NCBI GenBank assembly: GCA_905221605.1
Contig: CAJNDS010002235.1
Span: 1,106,875 to 1,170,874 of the forward strand
From: Symbiodinium natans
Lineage: Eukaryota; Sar; Dinophyceae; Suessiales; Symbiodiniaceae
Reading direction: 5' to 3'
Length of the DNA stretch: 64,000 bases
Shown here: in pieces, positions 40,301 through 53,100 of the stretch
Numbering within the stretch: position 1 is the first letter of the stretch
Layout: each line of letters opens with the position of its first letter
Notes under the pieces: generated by a model
What the model saw: only the letters and a program-made list of their open reading frames with translations
What the model was told of the DNA's origin: nothing
Databases searched by the model: none
Position numbers and translations under genes: made by a program

Positions 40301-43300
40301 GGACCTTGAAGGCTTTGTACCGTAGACGTGGGTTTAGGGTTTAGGGTCTAGGGTCTAGGGTTTAGGGATTAGGGTTTAAGGATTAGGGTTTTAGGGTTTA
40401 GTTAACCCCGAACATGCAGCAACCTCCCTGTTTTTCCATACAAGCCAGGCACCCAAACCTCTTATCCTCAACTCAGCCCTCAACCAGAAGGCCTGGGGTG
40501 TCGGCCGGGTTTGGCGTGCGAGGCCAGCTGCCCCGACGGCTACTACAAGAATGGGTCCGCCATCACCGGCAGACGCACGCCTCAAAAGTGCGGGGGATGA
40601 GGGTTTAGGGCGGCTTATGGGGCTTCACGGTTTTGAGGGCTTTTGGGTTCTAGAAGAGGTTTTCGGCGATGTTTTTTTGAAGGTTTGACGTTTAGTGTTT
40701 CGGGTCTGGGCATCGGGCCTTAAGCTATTTATTTAGATTTTCAGGAGCTTTGTTCAGGGTTTCGAATTCAGCTCGCCATGTGGCTAAAGGACAGTACTTC
40801 AGGAGAACGTAACGACATCAATGGCATTGAGAGCAGGGTTGATTATGGCTTACATGTCTCCCTAAACTCTAAACCGTGCCTTGGCAATTTGAGGGTGTAA
40901 CGTTTTCTTTTCGGGTCCTTGCCTGTCCTTTCAACGGTCAGCAACACCTTCATGGGTTTCAAGTTTTGGCGGCGGGGGGTAAACATACTGTACCCTCTGT
41001 CCACCTACTTCCCGCCCTGACATCCACACGGAAGGATGCAAGGTAGGGGGACAACGTGCCGGGGCAACCGGCTCTTAAGGGCTACAGCTTGGCTTCAGCA
41101 GTTAGGGCTTAACTTGGGGCGGTTTATGACACCGAAAAAATCTCAGTTGCCATTTCGCGTTGTACCGTTTGCGTAGAGTTCTCCCACGACAGCGGGGCGA
41201 AGCCACACAGAAAAGTGCCCCCGCCCTAAAGGAAGCAGCAGCGACCAGAATATGAGGAGTCATGATAAGGGGATGCTGTGCTCACAGCAACCTAGCCTGC
41301 ACCTTAGGGGTTGGGGTTTAGGGTAACCCTAACAAACCCTAGACATTAAACCCTAACCCTTTCCACCGAGGAAACTGTGCTTTGTGCCCCGACAACGCCC
41401 TGTCGTGCATTAGCCCCTCAGCCACGTGGGCGGCATTCATTTAGGGGAAGGTTGTGAGAGGCAAGGGGGTTCAGATTTAAGGGTTTAGGGTTTAGGGTTT
41501 AAGGGATTAGTTTGGCGTTTGAGTATCTGGAGGACTGAGATCTTTCAGGATTGTTATTTCATGGATGGTTGCGGGTTTTGGGGTATTTTCGGTTTAGGGT
41601 ATAGGTCAAACATTCGAGCATGCTTTGTGTGTGTGTGTGTTGGTTGTTTTTCCCTTGCTTCCGCTCTCGCGCTCTCTCACTCTCATGCACTCCTTAAAGA
41701 ACAGACTGTAGTCCCTAAACCCCCAACCCCGTTCAGGGCTTTTGAGGCTTCAGGGCTTTGGGTCCCAGGCCCTCTTTGTGTGATACCAGGGAGTCCTAAA
41801 ACTCTGAACCCCGGGTTTAGGGTTTACAGTAGGGTTTTGGGTTTTGGGTTTTGGGTTTTGGGTCTCGGGATACGATTTGGGGGAAGATGAGATGGGCAAG
41901 CTTGTCTTAGAGCCAATGAAGTTCTGTTACTTGGGTACCGCGCCAAGATTTAAGTCGTCATAGACGTAGGGGTAGCGATTTCCTTTCCATGCTCTGTTAG
42001 CACTGGTCTGGTTTGGGTACCCAAGCACATGCACTAAACCCGAAACGCAAAACCCTAAAACCTAAACCCTAAACCCTAAAACCGGAACCCCTAAAAACCT
42101 AAACCTTCAACCCTAAACCCTAAACCCTAAACCCTAAACCCTAGTATAGCTGCAAATGAATTTGGTGCGAGGTCGCTGAAGTTGTGCTCGGGTGTGCCCG
42201 TGTCTATTTCATGGTCAAGGGCTTAACTTAAGGGTTTAAGGCTCCATGGTTTAGATGTAGGTTTAGGGTTTAGGGTTTAGGGTTTAGGGTTTAGGGTTTA
42301 GGGTTTAGGGTTTAGGGTTTAGGGTTTAGGGTTTGGGGTTTGGGGTTTGGGGTGGCCTTCTGGACATTATGGGAGTTGCCGGGTGCCAGGTCTGTGTGTT
42401 TTGGTCTTGCCCTCGTCCGGCCCGGTGGCAAAGCCACCTAGACGAGCTCTCCCTAAACCCTGAACCCTAAACCCTAAACCCTAAACCCTAAACCCTCTGA
42501 GGGATCATATAAGACCACACAGCTGTAGGACACAAAACGAGATGAACCCGAAACCCTAAACTCGGGCCAAGCTACCATCCCACATGATGTCCCATGAGGG
42601 GAGGTCGGAGGCATCCTGGTGCATTAGGGTTTAGGGTTTAGGGTTTAGGGTTTAGGGTTTAGGGTTTAGGGTTTAGGGTTTTGGGTTTTGGGAGTCAGAC
42701 TGACGACCGAATCGAACACCTGGTCGCCAGTCACGTACGACAGACCACTACTGAGGCATTTCCCACACAACATGGGTCACTCCCTGAAATCCTGAGAGGA
42801 AGCCGCCTCGAAAGTCATTTATACAGGAGTCTGTCAAAGCCTGGGTTTGGGGCTTGCGCGGCAATAGAAGACGGCTATAACCCCTCTACGGGCCCTAAAC
42901 ACTGTTTAGGGTCTAGGGTCTAGGGTTTAGGGTTTAGGGTTCAGGCCCTTTTGTAACATGCTCTGAGCCCCTAACCCTCACGTCTTACTTGCGTTTTGGG
43001 TTGGGTTCTAGGTGCCCAACAAGAAACCATGTGTGCTTTAGGAGACACGTGACTTAGGATCAGGGTATGTAGAACTAACATCTACCGTACCTCTAACCTG
43101 CTAACGAAGATCCCCGCGTCTCTCAGAGGTGGCACGCCGTTTTGCTCAGGGGTTTACATCTTTGGGGGTGCGGCGGTAGGGTGTATAGGGCTGAGGGTTG
43201 AGAGGTTTGGGGTGCGGGGCTTGGCGATTCGAGGCTCAGGGGGTTCCGGCTGCAGAGTCTTAGCGGTTTACTAAGCCCTAAACCCTAAACCCTATACCCT

Positions 43301-46300
43301 AAACCCTAAACCCTAAACCCTAAACCCTAAACCGTAAACCCTAAACCCTAAACCCTAAACCCTAAACCCTGACTTCGGGGCAAGTGGAGCCCGAGGAAAT
43401 GACGGAGTGCAGGAACTACAAGTACCTGACCTCTGCGGGGCCACTCACCTGCACCAGACTTTGCGCCAGCCTCTGCTCTAACTCGACTAGAAGACCTAAA
43501 CCGGTTTAGTGGTTTGGGGTTTAGGGTTTAGGGTTTAGGGTTTAGGGTTTAGGGTTTAGGGTTTAGGGTTTAGGGTTTAGGGCTACTTGGAGGTACACGG
43601 GTACGCCAGCCTCAGCTCCAGACTCTAAGACCTACACCGCCCCCCTAAAGCCTACAGGGCTTCTATACAATGAACCCCAAACCCTAAACTTTACTAAGCC
43701 CGAAGCCCCAAAAAAGACCCTAAATATTAAACCCCAAACCCTAAACCATGTTACTTCGGCGGATAGGAGGCCTTGATGGTCTTGGGGTGCGGCGGCTTCG
43801 GTTGAATGGGATTTGGGGCTTTAGCTTTTCTTGGTTTGCGGGGGGGGGAAGGAACGGAGTGTACTATCAACCCCTAAACCCGAAACCCTAAACCCGAGAC
43901 CCTAAACCCGAAACCCTAAACCCTACGCCTCAAACCCTAAACCCTAAACCCTGCGATGTGGTTTCTTGCGGCCCTGAGGGGTGTATGGGTGGAGCGATGG
44001 GGGGGTGTTGGATTCGAGTGGTGGGCTTTGTGCCCGTCCAAGAAGCCCTCGACCCCAAACCCTCAGAAAGCTGCGGTTTCGGGTTTCGGGTTTCGGTTTA
44101 GGGTTTTCAGGGTTTAACAAACTTTGAGTTAAGGAGCATGGTGCATCCTACTAAGATAGAAGGATGTTCTTGAAATAAGGGGTTCTTTTTTGACGATTGC
44201 GTTGCCAAGACAGGTTTGCTGCTATGTGAGCGACCCGAAACCCGAATTAACCCTAAACCCTAGTTAAACCCTAAACCCTAAACCAAGGAGGTAATAACCC
44301 TAAACCCTAAACCAAGGAGGGTTCGGAGCCACGATTATGAGCCCAGATTTCTCATGGTGCCGGCCTCCGTAACAAAGGGGTCACTGTGGGAGAAAGGTTT
44401 TGGATTAGGGTTTAGGGTTTAGGGTTTAGTCTAGGGCCTTTAGGGCCTTTAGGGCCGTTAGGGCCTTTAGGTTCCCCGCAAGAAAAGATTCCGAGGATGC
44501 AGGGAAATACCAGATCCTACATCCTTACACTCGGATTAGCGTTTCGGGTTTGGGGTCTAGGGCCTAGGGTCTAGGGTCTAGGGTTTAGGGTTTAGGGTTT
44601 AGGGTTTAGGCTTTAGGGTTTAGGGTTTAGGGTTTAGATGCCATATTGGCAGGCTTCGCATTTTGCATGGGAAGCATGGTGCAAAAAAACCTTGGCCAAG
44701 CAAAACGCAAAGGTCCTTGCCACGTCGAATCCTTCACCCTAAGCCCTGCAGACAGCTGAAGCCCAGGATCTGCGAAGATACCTGCCCCAACGGCACCTAC
44801 CCAGAAGGACCGCCTGTCAAATGGGAACATCGTAGGCTGTGGGTTTTGGGCTGCTGGGGCTGCGCCTGCTCAGGGGCCTTCACCCCCTACTCTCGAAACC
44901 CTAACCCCCTGCAAGTCCCATCCAGGGTGGGCCCTAACATTTTTGTTGGGTCAGGTTCGACCTTTTTAACCCCTATTTGACGAATGTAAGGATACCCTTG
45001 TTCTTCCTTGGTTGCTCTGGGTGCAGCTCTTCCTGGGCTGTGCCAGTGCAATCACGGTTTCGTGTTTCGAGGCTTTATGAAGGGATTTAGGGGTTCAGGG
45101 TTCAGGGTTTAGGGTTTAGGGTTTAAGGGCCAACTGTATGTCATGGAAGCTTTGGATGATGCGGCACATGCACGCACGCCCACTCTTCCCTGCATGTCCG
45201 CCAAATGAAATCCCCTGAGTGTCTACTTGGAGGTCCATGGTACTTAATAACCCAATAGGGTTTAGGGTTTAGGGTTCAGGGTTTACTCGAGTTTAGGGTA
45301 CTTAGTACCCCAATAGTAACTCCCACTTAGAAGCCCCTTGAGTGCCCTAACGTGGTTGTGTTTGGGTAAAAAGCACAGAAAAACTACGTGACGAAGTACC
45401 ATGAACCTCCAAGTCTGAGCCCTACACACCCTAAACCCCAGCTGCCGACAATTTGAGCCCTGAACCCCGAAGCACATTCACATGCAAATCCCTGGAAACG
45501 ACAAAGAACAAACGTCATAAAAAAAAAAGTATCAGGCGGAGATGCCATACATGCTGGTGATTTTCTTGTGGTGTATGTATATATATATACATACACACGT
45601 ACCTTTTCGTGTATGCAGAAAAGTCAGAGAGGTTTGAAGCGGATACCTGCTCCAAGCCCCTTTGCCCTACACCTTTCAACATCATGGCAGTCACAATGCT
45701 CAAGCATCCCGTCAGCTCCACTTTTAGGGTTCCAGATTGTGGGTTTACGATTTAGAATACCATAGGACCATAGGTCCAAAGACGCACAAGGCAGGCTCCC
45801 ACAGCCTCAGGTCGAACCCCAACCCTCCCTGCCCCCCCCCCCCCCCAAAAAAAAACAAAAGAAAAAATAGAAAAACACACACACACACACACCAATGCCA
45901 CCCTGGACCCCTAAACCCCTAAACTACACTAAACCCCCTAAACCCCCTCAACCCCCTAAGCCCCCTAAACCCCCTAAACCCGTTAACCCCTGAACCCTCC
46001 CCCCACTTGGGGGAGTGGCGAGGACGCAGCGCTGTCGGGCGCAGCTGCCAGGCATCTCATGCTGCATTTCCCCAAAAAGTCCAACCCTAAACCCCAAGCC
46101 CCAAACCCTAAACCCCAAATCCCAAGACCTGAACCCCAAACCCTAAACCCTACTAAACCCTAAACCCTACTAAACACCAAACATCAAACCCTTAACCCTA
46201 AACCCCAAAATCTGAACCCTCAACCCCGAGGGGCGGCGTGGGTTTGGGTGGTTTTCTTGCTTCGGATCTACACAAATCTGGTCCCGGCTCATCCCTAAAC

Positions 46301-49300
46301 CAGCCGAGCCCCAAACCCTATACCCTATACCCTCAACCCTAAACCCTAAACCCTAAAGCCTATAGCCCTAAGCCCTAAACCCTGAACCCTAAAACAACCG
46401 AATTACCCACAAGCCAGTCTGCGCAAAAGCTCGCAGGTCTGCAATGCCAACTGCGAGCTCTGCACGCAGGCCCAGCGCTCTTCGGGGTCTTAGGGTTCAG
46501 GGTGTAGGGTTTAGGGCCTAGGGACATCGGGATTTCTCGTAGGTTTGATGGGCTTGATGGTTTGTTGGGTTTAAGGGTTTCGGGGTTTAGGGGTATGAGG
46601 TATTGTAGGCTCGGGCAGGGTTAGGACTTTAGGGGACTCAGGTGTGAGCCTAAGTGCTTAAAGGTTTAGGTTTAGGGGTTTAGGGCTTAGGGTTATTGGT
46701 TTAGGGTTCAGGGCTCTTGGATGCTTAAAAGGTTTCGAATGCCAGGGTTTGGCTAGTTTAGGGTTTAGGTTTAGGGTTTAGGGTTTAGGGTTTAGGAGTT
46801 TTTAGAAGCTTAAGAGTCTAGGATATTTGGATTTAGGGTTCCGTGCTGGGGGTGTTTTGACCCACCCACGGTGCAGGTAGTCATTAGGCTCCAAGACTTT
46901 TCGTGGGAGCCCACGAAAAGCCCCCTGAAACCCCAAAGCTTCAACCCTAAACCCTAAGCCCTAAACCCCTAAACCCCATTTTCCCCCGGAAACGCGCAGC
47001 TTGGAACCCTACTACTCGAATCATGGGTGTAGGGTTCTAGGCTTAGGGTGAAACCCTAAACCTTGTGATGTTCCCCCCCTTATACTAAGAGTCCTTAATC
47101 GGGATTTTAGCTCTCCTATTCTTATAATCCCTATCTAGGACTGTTAGTAGAATGAAGGGGGAACATCCCTGAACCCTAAACCCTAAACCCTAAACCCTGA
47201 ACAAGGCTTGAGATCGTCGGATTCATGGGTCTCTAGGTTTGCGCCCCTATCTGTCCTGACCCTAAACCCTAAACCCTAAACCCCAAACCCTAAACCCTAA
47301 ACCCTAAACCCTCTAGGTTTACTAGGAGGTTCATGGTACTTAATGGCCTAATTCTACCTGTACCTGTGCTGTAGGTACAGTCATGACTGGGTTATCAAGT
47401 ACCATGAACCTCCAAGTACTGGGGTTGTGGCTTTTTGGGGGCTAGCACACACGATGGCTGGAGACGGAAGCATGAAGCCCATAATTCCTGGATATTGTGA
47501 GTTCAAGCGTCCTGAAAATCCCAATTCTTGCGCGGTTTGGGCTGGTGTCTTTGGGGGTTGAGTTGGTTTGCACACGCCTTTTGGTTCACCCTGGACTTCT
47601 TCAGGGTTTAGGGTTTAGGGTTTAGAGTTTAGGGTTTAGGGTTTTTAGCCTAAACCTTCCGGACTAGACGAAGCTAAGGGCCGCCAAGCCCCACCGCATT
47701 GCAAAACCCCACTGCCAGCAAGTGCAGGGGCTTAGGCCGTGCTCGGGGCATGCCACTCAAGGAATTCTTAGGGTTTAGGGTTTAGGGTTTAGGGTTTAGG
47801 GTTTAGGGTTTAGGAACCCTAAAGCCTAAGCAGCCAACCCCCCCGACACGTTGAGCGGCCGGCAGGCGAATGTTTGCCAAAGGTGCAAGAACGGCATGCG
47901 CCTTGCGAAAACTTAGGGGGTTGACTGGAATTCGTTGCGCCAAAGAACGCCCCCCCTAAACCCCCCCCCCGCCCCCCGCCCCCCCCCCCAAACCCTAAAC
48001 CCTAAACCCGAAACCCTAAACCCAACACCCTCAAGCTGCTTGGAAGGGCTGCGTGTTTCGAGTTGGCGGGTCGGACTCCTGTTTGGGAAACAACTGAATC
48101 AAGGGTCTGGCTTTTAAGGCTTAGTTAGGGTTTTTTGAATGGTTCTGGGAACTGTATCAAGGGTCTGGCTTTTAAGGTTTAAGTAGGGTTTGTGAACTAG
48201 GGCTTCAGTCGTCGGGATGATTGAGGGTTGGTGTACAGGGGTAGGGTATGAGCAGGCTTGCAGACATGGGCCTCGCGCCAAGGTACCTCAGCCGCGACAT
48301 GTGGTGCGAAGTGCCTTGACAGAATGCGCTTATAGGATGTATAGGGCTCAGAGGATGTTTAGGGCTTATAGGGCTTGTAGGATTTACATGGTTCATAGGG
48401 CTTCTAGGGTTTACAGGGCTTAAATCCTAAACCCTAAACCCTAAACCCTAAACCCTAAACCCGCACAGTCTGGGGCTGTAGGATCTAGGGCCCGACGGTA
48501 GCGCCCTTGAGGCTTTGGCCTAAACCCTCTTCGGACCCTAAACCCCAAAGGGTGTAGCGTTTAGGGTTTAGGGTTTAGGTTTAGGGTTTAGGGTTTGGGG
48601 TTTGGGGTTTGGGGCTTGGGGTTTAGGGTGCGTGATGCTGCAGTGTTCTTGCAGAACAGGGGCCAGACTGCACCCCTCACATGGGGCAACAGTACATGGG
48701 GCAGTACATGCAACCGGCACAGCCACCGATTTCCCCCCACGGACTGAGTCCCAGACGCCCCCGATTCCCTAAACGTAGGGAAACGGTGCGCTCGCTGCTA
48801 GAGATCCAGGCGCTCAAGGGTTTAGGGTTCGCGGTTCGCGGTTTAGGGTTTAGGGTTTAGGGTTTAGGGTTTAGGGTTTAGGGTTTAGGGTTTAGGGTTT
48901 AGGGTTTAGGGTTTAAGGTTGCTCAAGGCTTGTGGCCCGGGAGCTCATTTGCCATGCAGGGGTTCACCCGGTCAGAGGCCTCTTTTTTTGTGTGTTTAGT
49001 TTAGGGTTTAGGGTTTAGGGTTTAGGGTTTAGGGTTTAGGGTTTAGGGTTTAGGGTTTAGGGTTTCGGTGTTTTGGGGATTGAGGGTGTAGGGGTTTAGA
49101 GATCCAGGGTTAAGGGGTCCCGGTTTTTTGGGATGTAAGCTTTAGGGTTGGGGGGTTTATGGGTTTGCGGGTTTGCTTGGAGGAATGTTGGGGTTAGGAT
49201 CTGGGGACTTAGCGTTTGGGTTCTTGTGTTTAGGGGCTTAGGGTTGTGACTTTTTTTGGTAAGGCCTCCTCCCGCTGTTTTGGACATCACCATCCACAGG

Positions 49301-50091
49301 TCTCATGCCCAGATGGCTACTACCGCAACGGGACAGAGGATGCCACTGGGTTGGCAGCAGATCTCGGGATCATAGTTCAAGTAGCCCTAAACCCGGAACC
49401 CGAAACCCTAAGACTCCCATATCAAAGTTGCTGGCGAAGGGTGGCAATGTCGGGTTTGGGGCTTAGGGATTTCCTCGCCCCATGTTCTGTTAAGATACCG
49501 CCGACGACAAGTCATACCACTGTCGCTTTCTATGCAGTATGAGCATGCGGAGTCTTCGAGCATTGAGCACAGGATTCAGGCTCCCGGGTATAGGGGCCTG
49601 TGGAAGGTTGAGAGTTTCGTGATCTGTGGTGAGGGATGATGCTCTGGGGGGTGTAGGAACCCTAAACCCCAAAACCATAGACCCGAAAACACGTGCCGGT
49701 TGAACCTCAAACCCCATCCCAAAACCTAGGGGATCTGAACCATATTACGGGCCCATGAAACACAATGGGATGCTGGAGCTTTTCGATCTCCTTCGGGGCA
49801 TTGGCATGCCAACAGGGATCCCCAATATAGTCCCCCGGCGAGTAGGATTCCTTTATAAGAAGGACCCCTAGTAAGGTACCCCGAGTTTCGGAGACCGCCA
49901 AATCTCCTTATCCAGGGTAGGTTTGAATATAGTTTTTTGTTTTTACTACCCTGAATCCTTCACGTCACAAAAATGAATCTTGTTATGGCCCCCAGACCTG
50001 CATTAGTTCTGTGTCGGAGCAGGGCTTAGGGCTCCAGAGTCTTAGGGGTTCTCATATCGGATCGTCAGCAAGGGCCCTATATATATATATG

Positions 50092-50125
<34 letters not shown>

Positions 50126-53100
50126 CCTTTCAAGGGATGTGTTCAGGTACATTCCCTCACTAAGCAACAGCATGTAAACCCCCTCGGATTTTGCTGCCTC
50201 CCGAGGCGGGACGATCCTGCCTGCGCTGTCCGGAGAATGCCGCTTGACGGCCTCGATTTCGCGCTTTCAGCCTTTAGGGTATAGGGTTTAGGGTTCAGGG
50301 TTTTTAGGTTTAGGGTTTAGGGTTTTTAGGGTTCAGGGTTCAGGGTCTTTTAGGGTTCAGGGTTTAGGGTCTTTTAGGGTTCAGGGTTTAGGGTTTAGGG
50401 TTTCAGGGTTCAGGGTTTAGTTTTTAGGGTTTGTAGGGCTAGTTGATTTGGGAGAGGTGGGTGGGTTGTGGTTGAAGATTCCGGGTTGGTGGGTTTAGGG
50501 CTTGGGGGTTTAGTTTTGCGAGTTTGGGGTTTAGACCCTAAACCCGAGATGCGTTTCAGGATTTGGCAGGTGAGTGTTGGGGCTTGGTGTGTAACCCTAA
50601 ACCCGAAAGCCTAAACCCTACTGTGCAAGCCTATGAAGTCCTAGGATTGTTACCCTAAACCCTAAACCCTAAACCCTAAACCCTAAACCTTGAGGGTAGC
50701 CTTCAACCGGAAGCCCTGACCCGCAGCCCACCTCAACCCCAACTCAGAGGCTTCGCCTTGAGCCCTGACTGTGTTGCTGTGTGTTCAGGGGTTTAGGGTT
50801 TAGGGTGGTTTAGGGCTACGTTTTAGGGCTTAGGGTTTAGGGTTTAGGTGCAACTTCTTCAGGCCAGAATTCCGGTTGGATCGGTGCCAGTTCACGCAGC
50901 CTGGCCATAATATGGCTGGCTGACTATGCTCTGAAGACTTGATCTTGCACGAGAACACCTGAAAGTTCGGGCCGTGGTGTTGTCGGCATATCTTCCGCAA
51001 TATGCCTGGCATTGCTGCTGCTTGATGATCATCGAACCTCAGCCTGGTGCCAACCATGATGGACATGACAATCTAGGATGCCCAGTAGTGCCCTTATTCC
51101 CTTTTTTTTTTTTTTTTGGGGGGGGGGGGGGTGGGGTTTAGGTTCCCTTATAAACCCTTTTATGCAAAAAAGGGCACCCTTTTTAATAACTTTTTAAGCC
51201 TAGGTTACTGGGCAGCCTAGCAATGACTACGACATGTTGTCTCATGACATGTTTGCGTGGCCAGGCAGCCGACCTTGGGTGTGAATCGGACATTTGGGCA
51301 AGTGGCCCCAAAAAACAACTTCCTGGTTCTGGGTCTTCAAGCAAACTCTGCAAGCACATTGCACAAGCCCCGCATGGTCCTCGAACCCTAACCCCAAAGC
51401 CTAGCCCTAAACCCTAAGCCCCAAAACATATTAAGCCCTGAAGCCCTGGAACCCTCCAGGCGCCGACTCTTGTTGCTTGAGCTCTTCGACTCTATGCGTT
51501 TTTCAACCCTCGCAACCCCTAGACAACCTCGCAACCCTTAAAGCCCCCAAAGCCCCAAGCCCTAAACCCTGCACCTTACAAGCCCTAATCCATAAACCGT
51601 GTAGACCATGAACCTTCTAAGCCCTAAACCCTAAACTGCATAAATCCCAAATTCTAAGCCCTAAACCGTCTCAACCCTCAACCGCACAAACCCTAAACCC
51701 TAAACCCTAAACCATAAACCCTAAACCCAAGTTTCCTTTCATTTGAGCGGCCAAGGCCATGAAGTGCATCGGGCCGACGCTGATCACGGAGCTCCTGGTT
51801 GGTTTAAGGGTGAGGGTTTAGGGTCTAGGGTGTTGGGTTTAGGGTTTAGGGTGCTTGTGAGTTTGATAGGTAAGGGCTTTGCGGGTTTAAGAGGTTTAGG
51901 GTTGGCTGAAAGGATTTCGGGGTTTCAAGGGCTTAGAGTTGTAAGCCAGGGCTGTACTGGCTATAAGGGTTTTCAGGATTCGGGGTTTGGAGCCTTTGGT
52001 TTAAAGGTTGATGGTTTAGGACTAAGGTTTTTTCGGGTTTCGGATTTTGGGTGCGTGTTTAAGGTGTGCATTTGTGTTTTGGGGTTTAGGGTTTGCCAGG
52101 GCGTAGAGGGCTCAAGAGCTCTTAAGGGCTGTGTTTAGGGCTCCTTGGGCTTACGACGGATTTAGTGCCCGCGCATGGCATTGGTAAGTTGCAGTCCTTC
52201 AAGAACACTCCAGAATCGTAGAGACATATAAATAACTACCGACGTGTCACTTTGCAACTGTACCAATGCCAACGCGTTGCCAACGTTATGCATGGACCGG
52301 GCTTCCCAGAACAACAGGGAAATCCTGTGAAAAAGCCCGCATCTGGAAGCAATGTTGCAGCAGCTCACGCGGACACAGCTGGCACAACTTGCTAGCATCC
52401 TCTCGGCTGAGATCACTGAGAGACACCTCATGAATGACCGGAGGCTGTTGGGAATGGCCATAAACATGGATGATGTTGATTGGCCTAAGCGTCAACCAAC
52501 CCAGCACAACACTGGCCTGGTCAGGCGAGAAGTGCAAGCTAGACGTGCTGGTTCGCACCACTGCAGCGCTTTCTGCTCGCAGGAGAGAGGGAACCGTCTC
52601 CATGGGCACCAGCTGGGAAAGACCCAAAGACAGGCCCAAGAGTAGTGCCCAAATCGAACTTCACACCTTTTTGATTGAACTTTGCTACTTCTTGTGGGTC
52701 TCCAAACCCACACACCTCACACCAACACGGCCAAAAACACCTGAGTCCAAGCCGCGAGATTTCCGCGGAAGTGGGGTTTAGGGATTTGGATACATGTAGG
52801 GTTTAGGGTTTAGGGTTTAGCCCTAAGCCCTAAGATTTGAAGCCTAAACCCTAGACCCTAGCCCGAAACCATAACATCCCTCCAGAACTCTAAACCCAAA
52901 ACCTCAAACCCTAACCCCTTAGGGACTGGGTAGGTAACATTTAATTTTTGGTTATATAGAATCCTACTATGTATAAAAAGGTTCACTTTTTTGGGCTAGG
53001 GTTATCAGCCCCCAGGACGCTAAGATGGAAGTCAATAGGCTCGCCTACAGGGCAAACCAGATGACCGGCACTTCCAGACTTAGGGTTTAGGGTTTAGGGT

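Larger units (their letters stand above)
35346..49299 (+). other. Introns between the exons at 35289 and 49300
   Basis: Variant arrays: (TTAGGGG)n 35419-35510, (TTAGGGC)n 36721-36838, long CCCTAAA 36960-37060 and 38400-38580, TTTAGGG 42262-42335 and 43515-43580. Elements of families VII, V and III, the fragments at 37365 and 42681, and CA and TA microsatellites. 39590-39860 and 40620-41320 show nothing recognisable. Confidence 0.5.

Noticed and set aside
46996-47028. A small exon (LEPYYSNHG) after CGCGCAG.
   Set aside because: Resembles GYY only weakly, and the exons at 46437 and 47866 join directly with a better Cys spacing.
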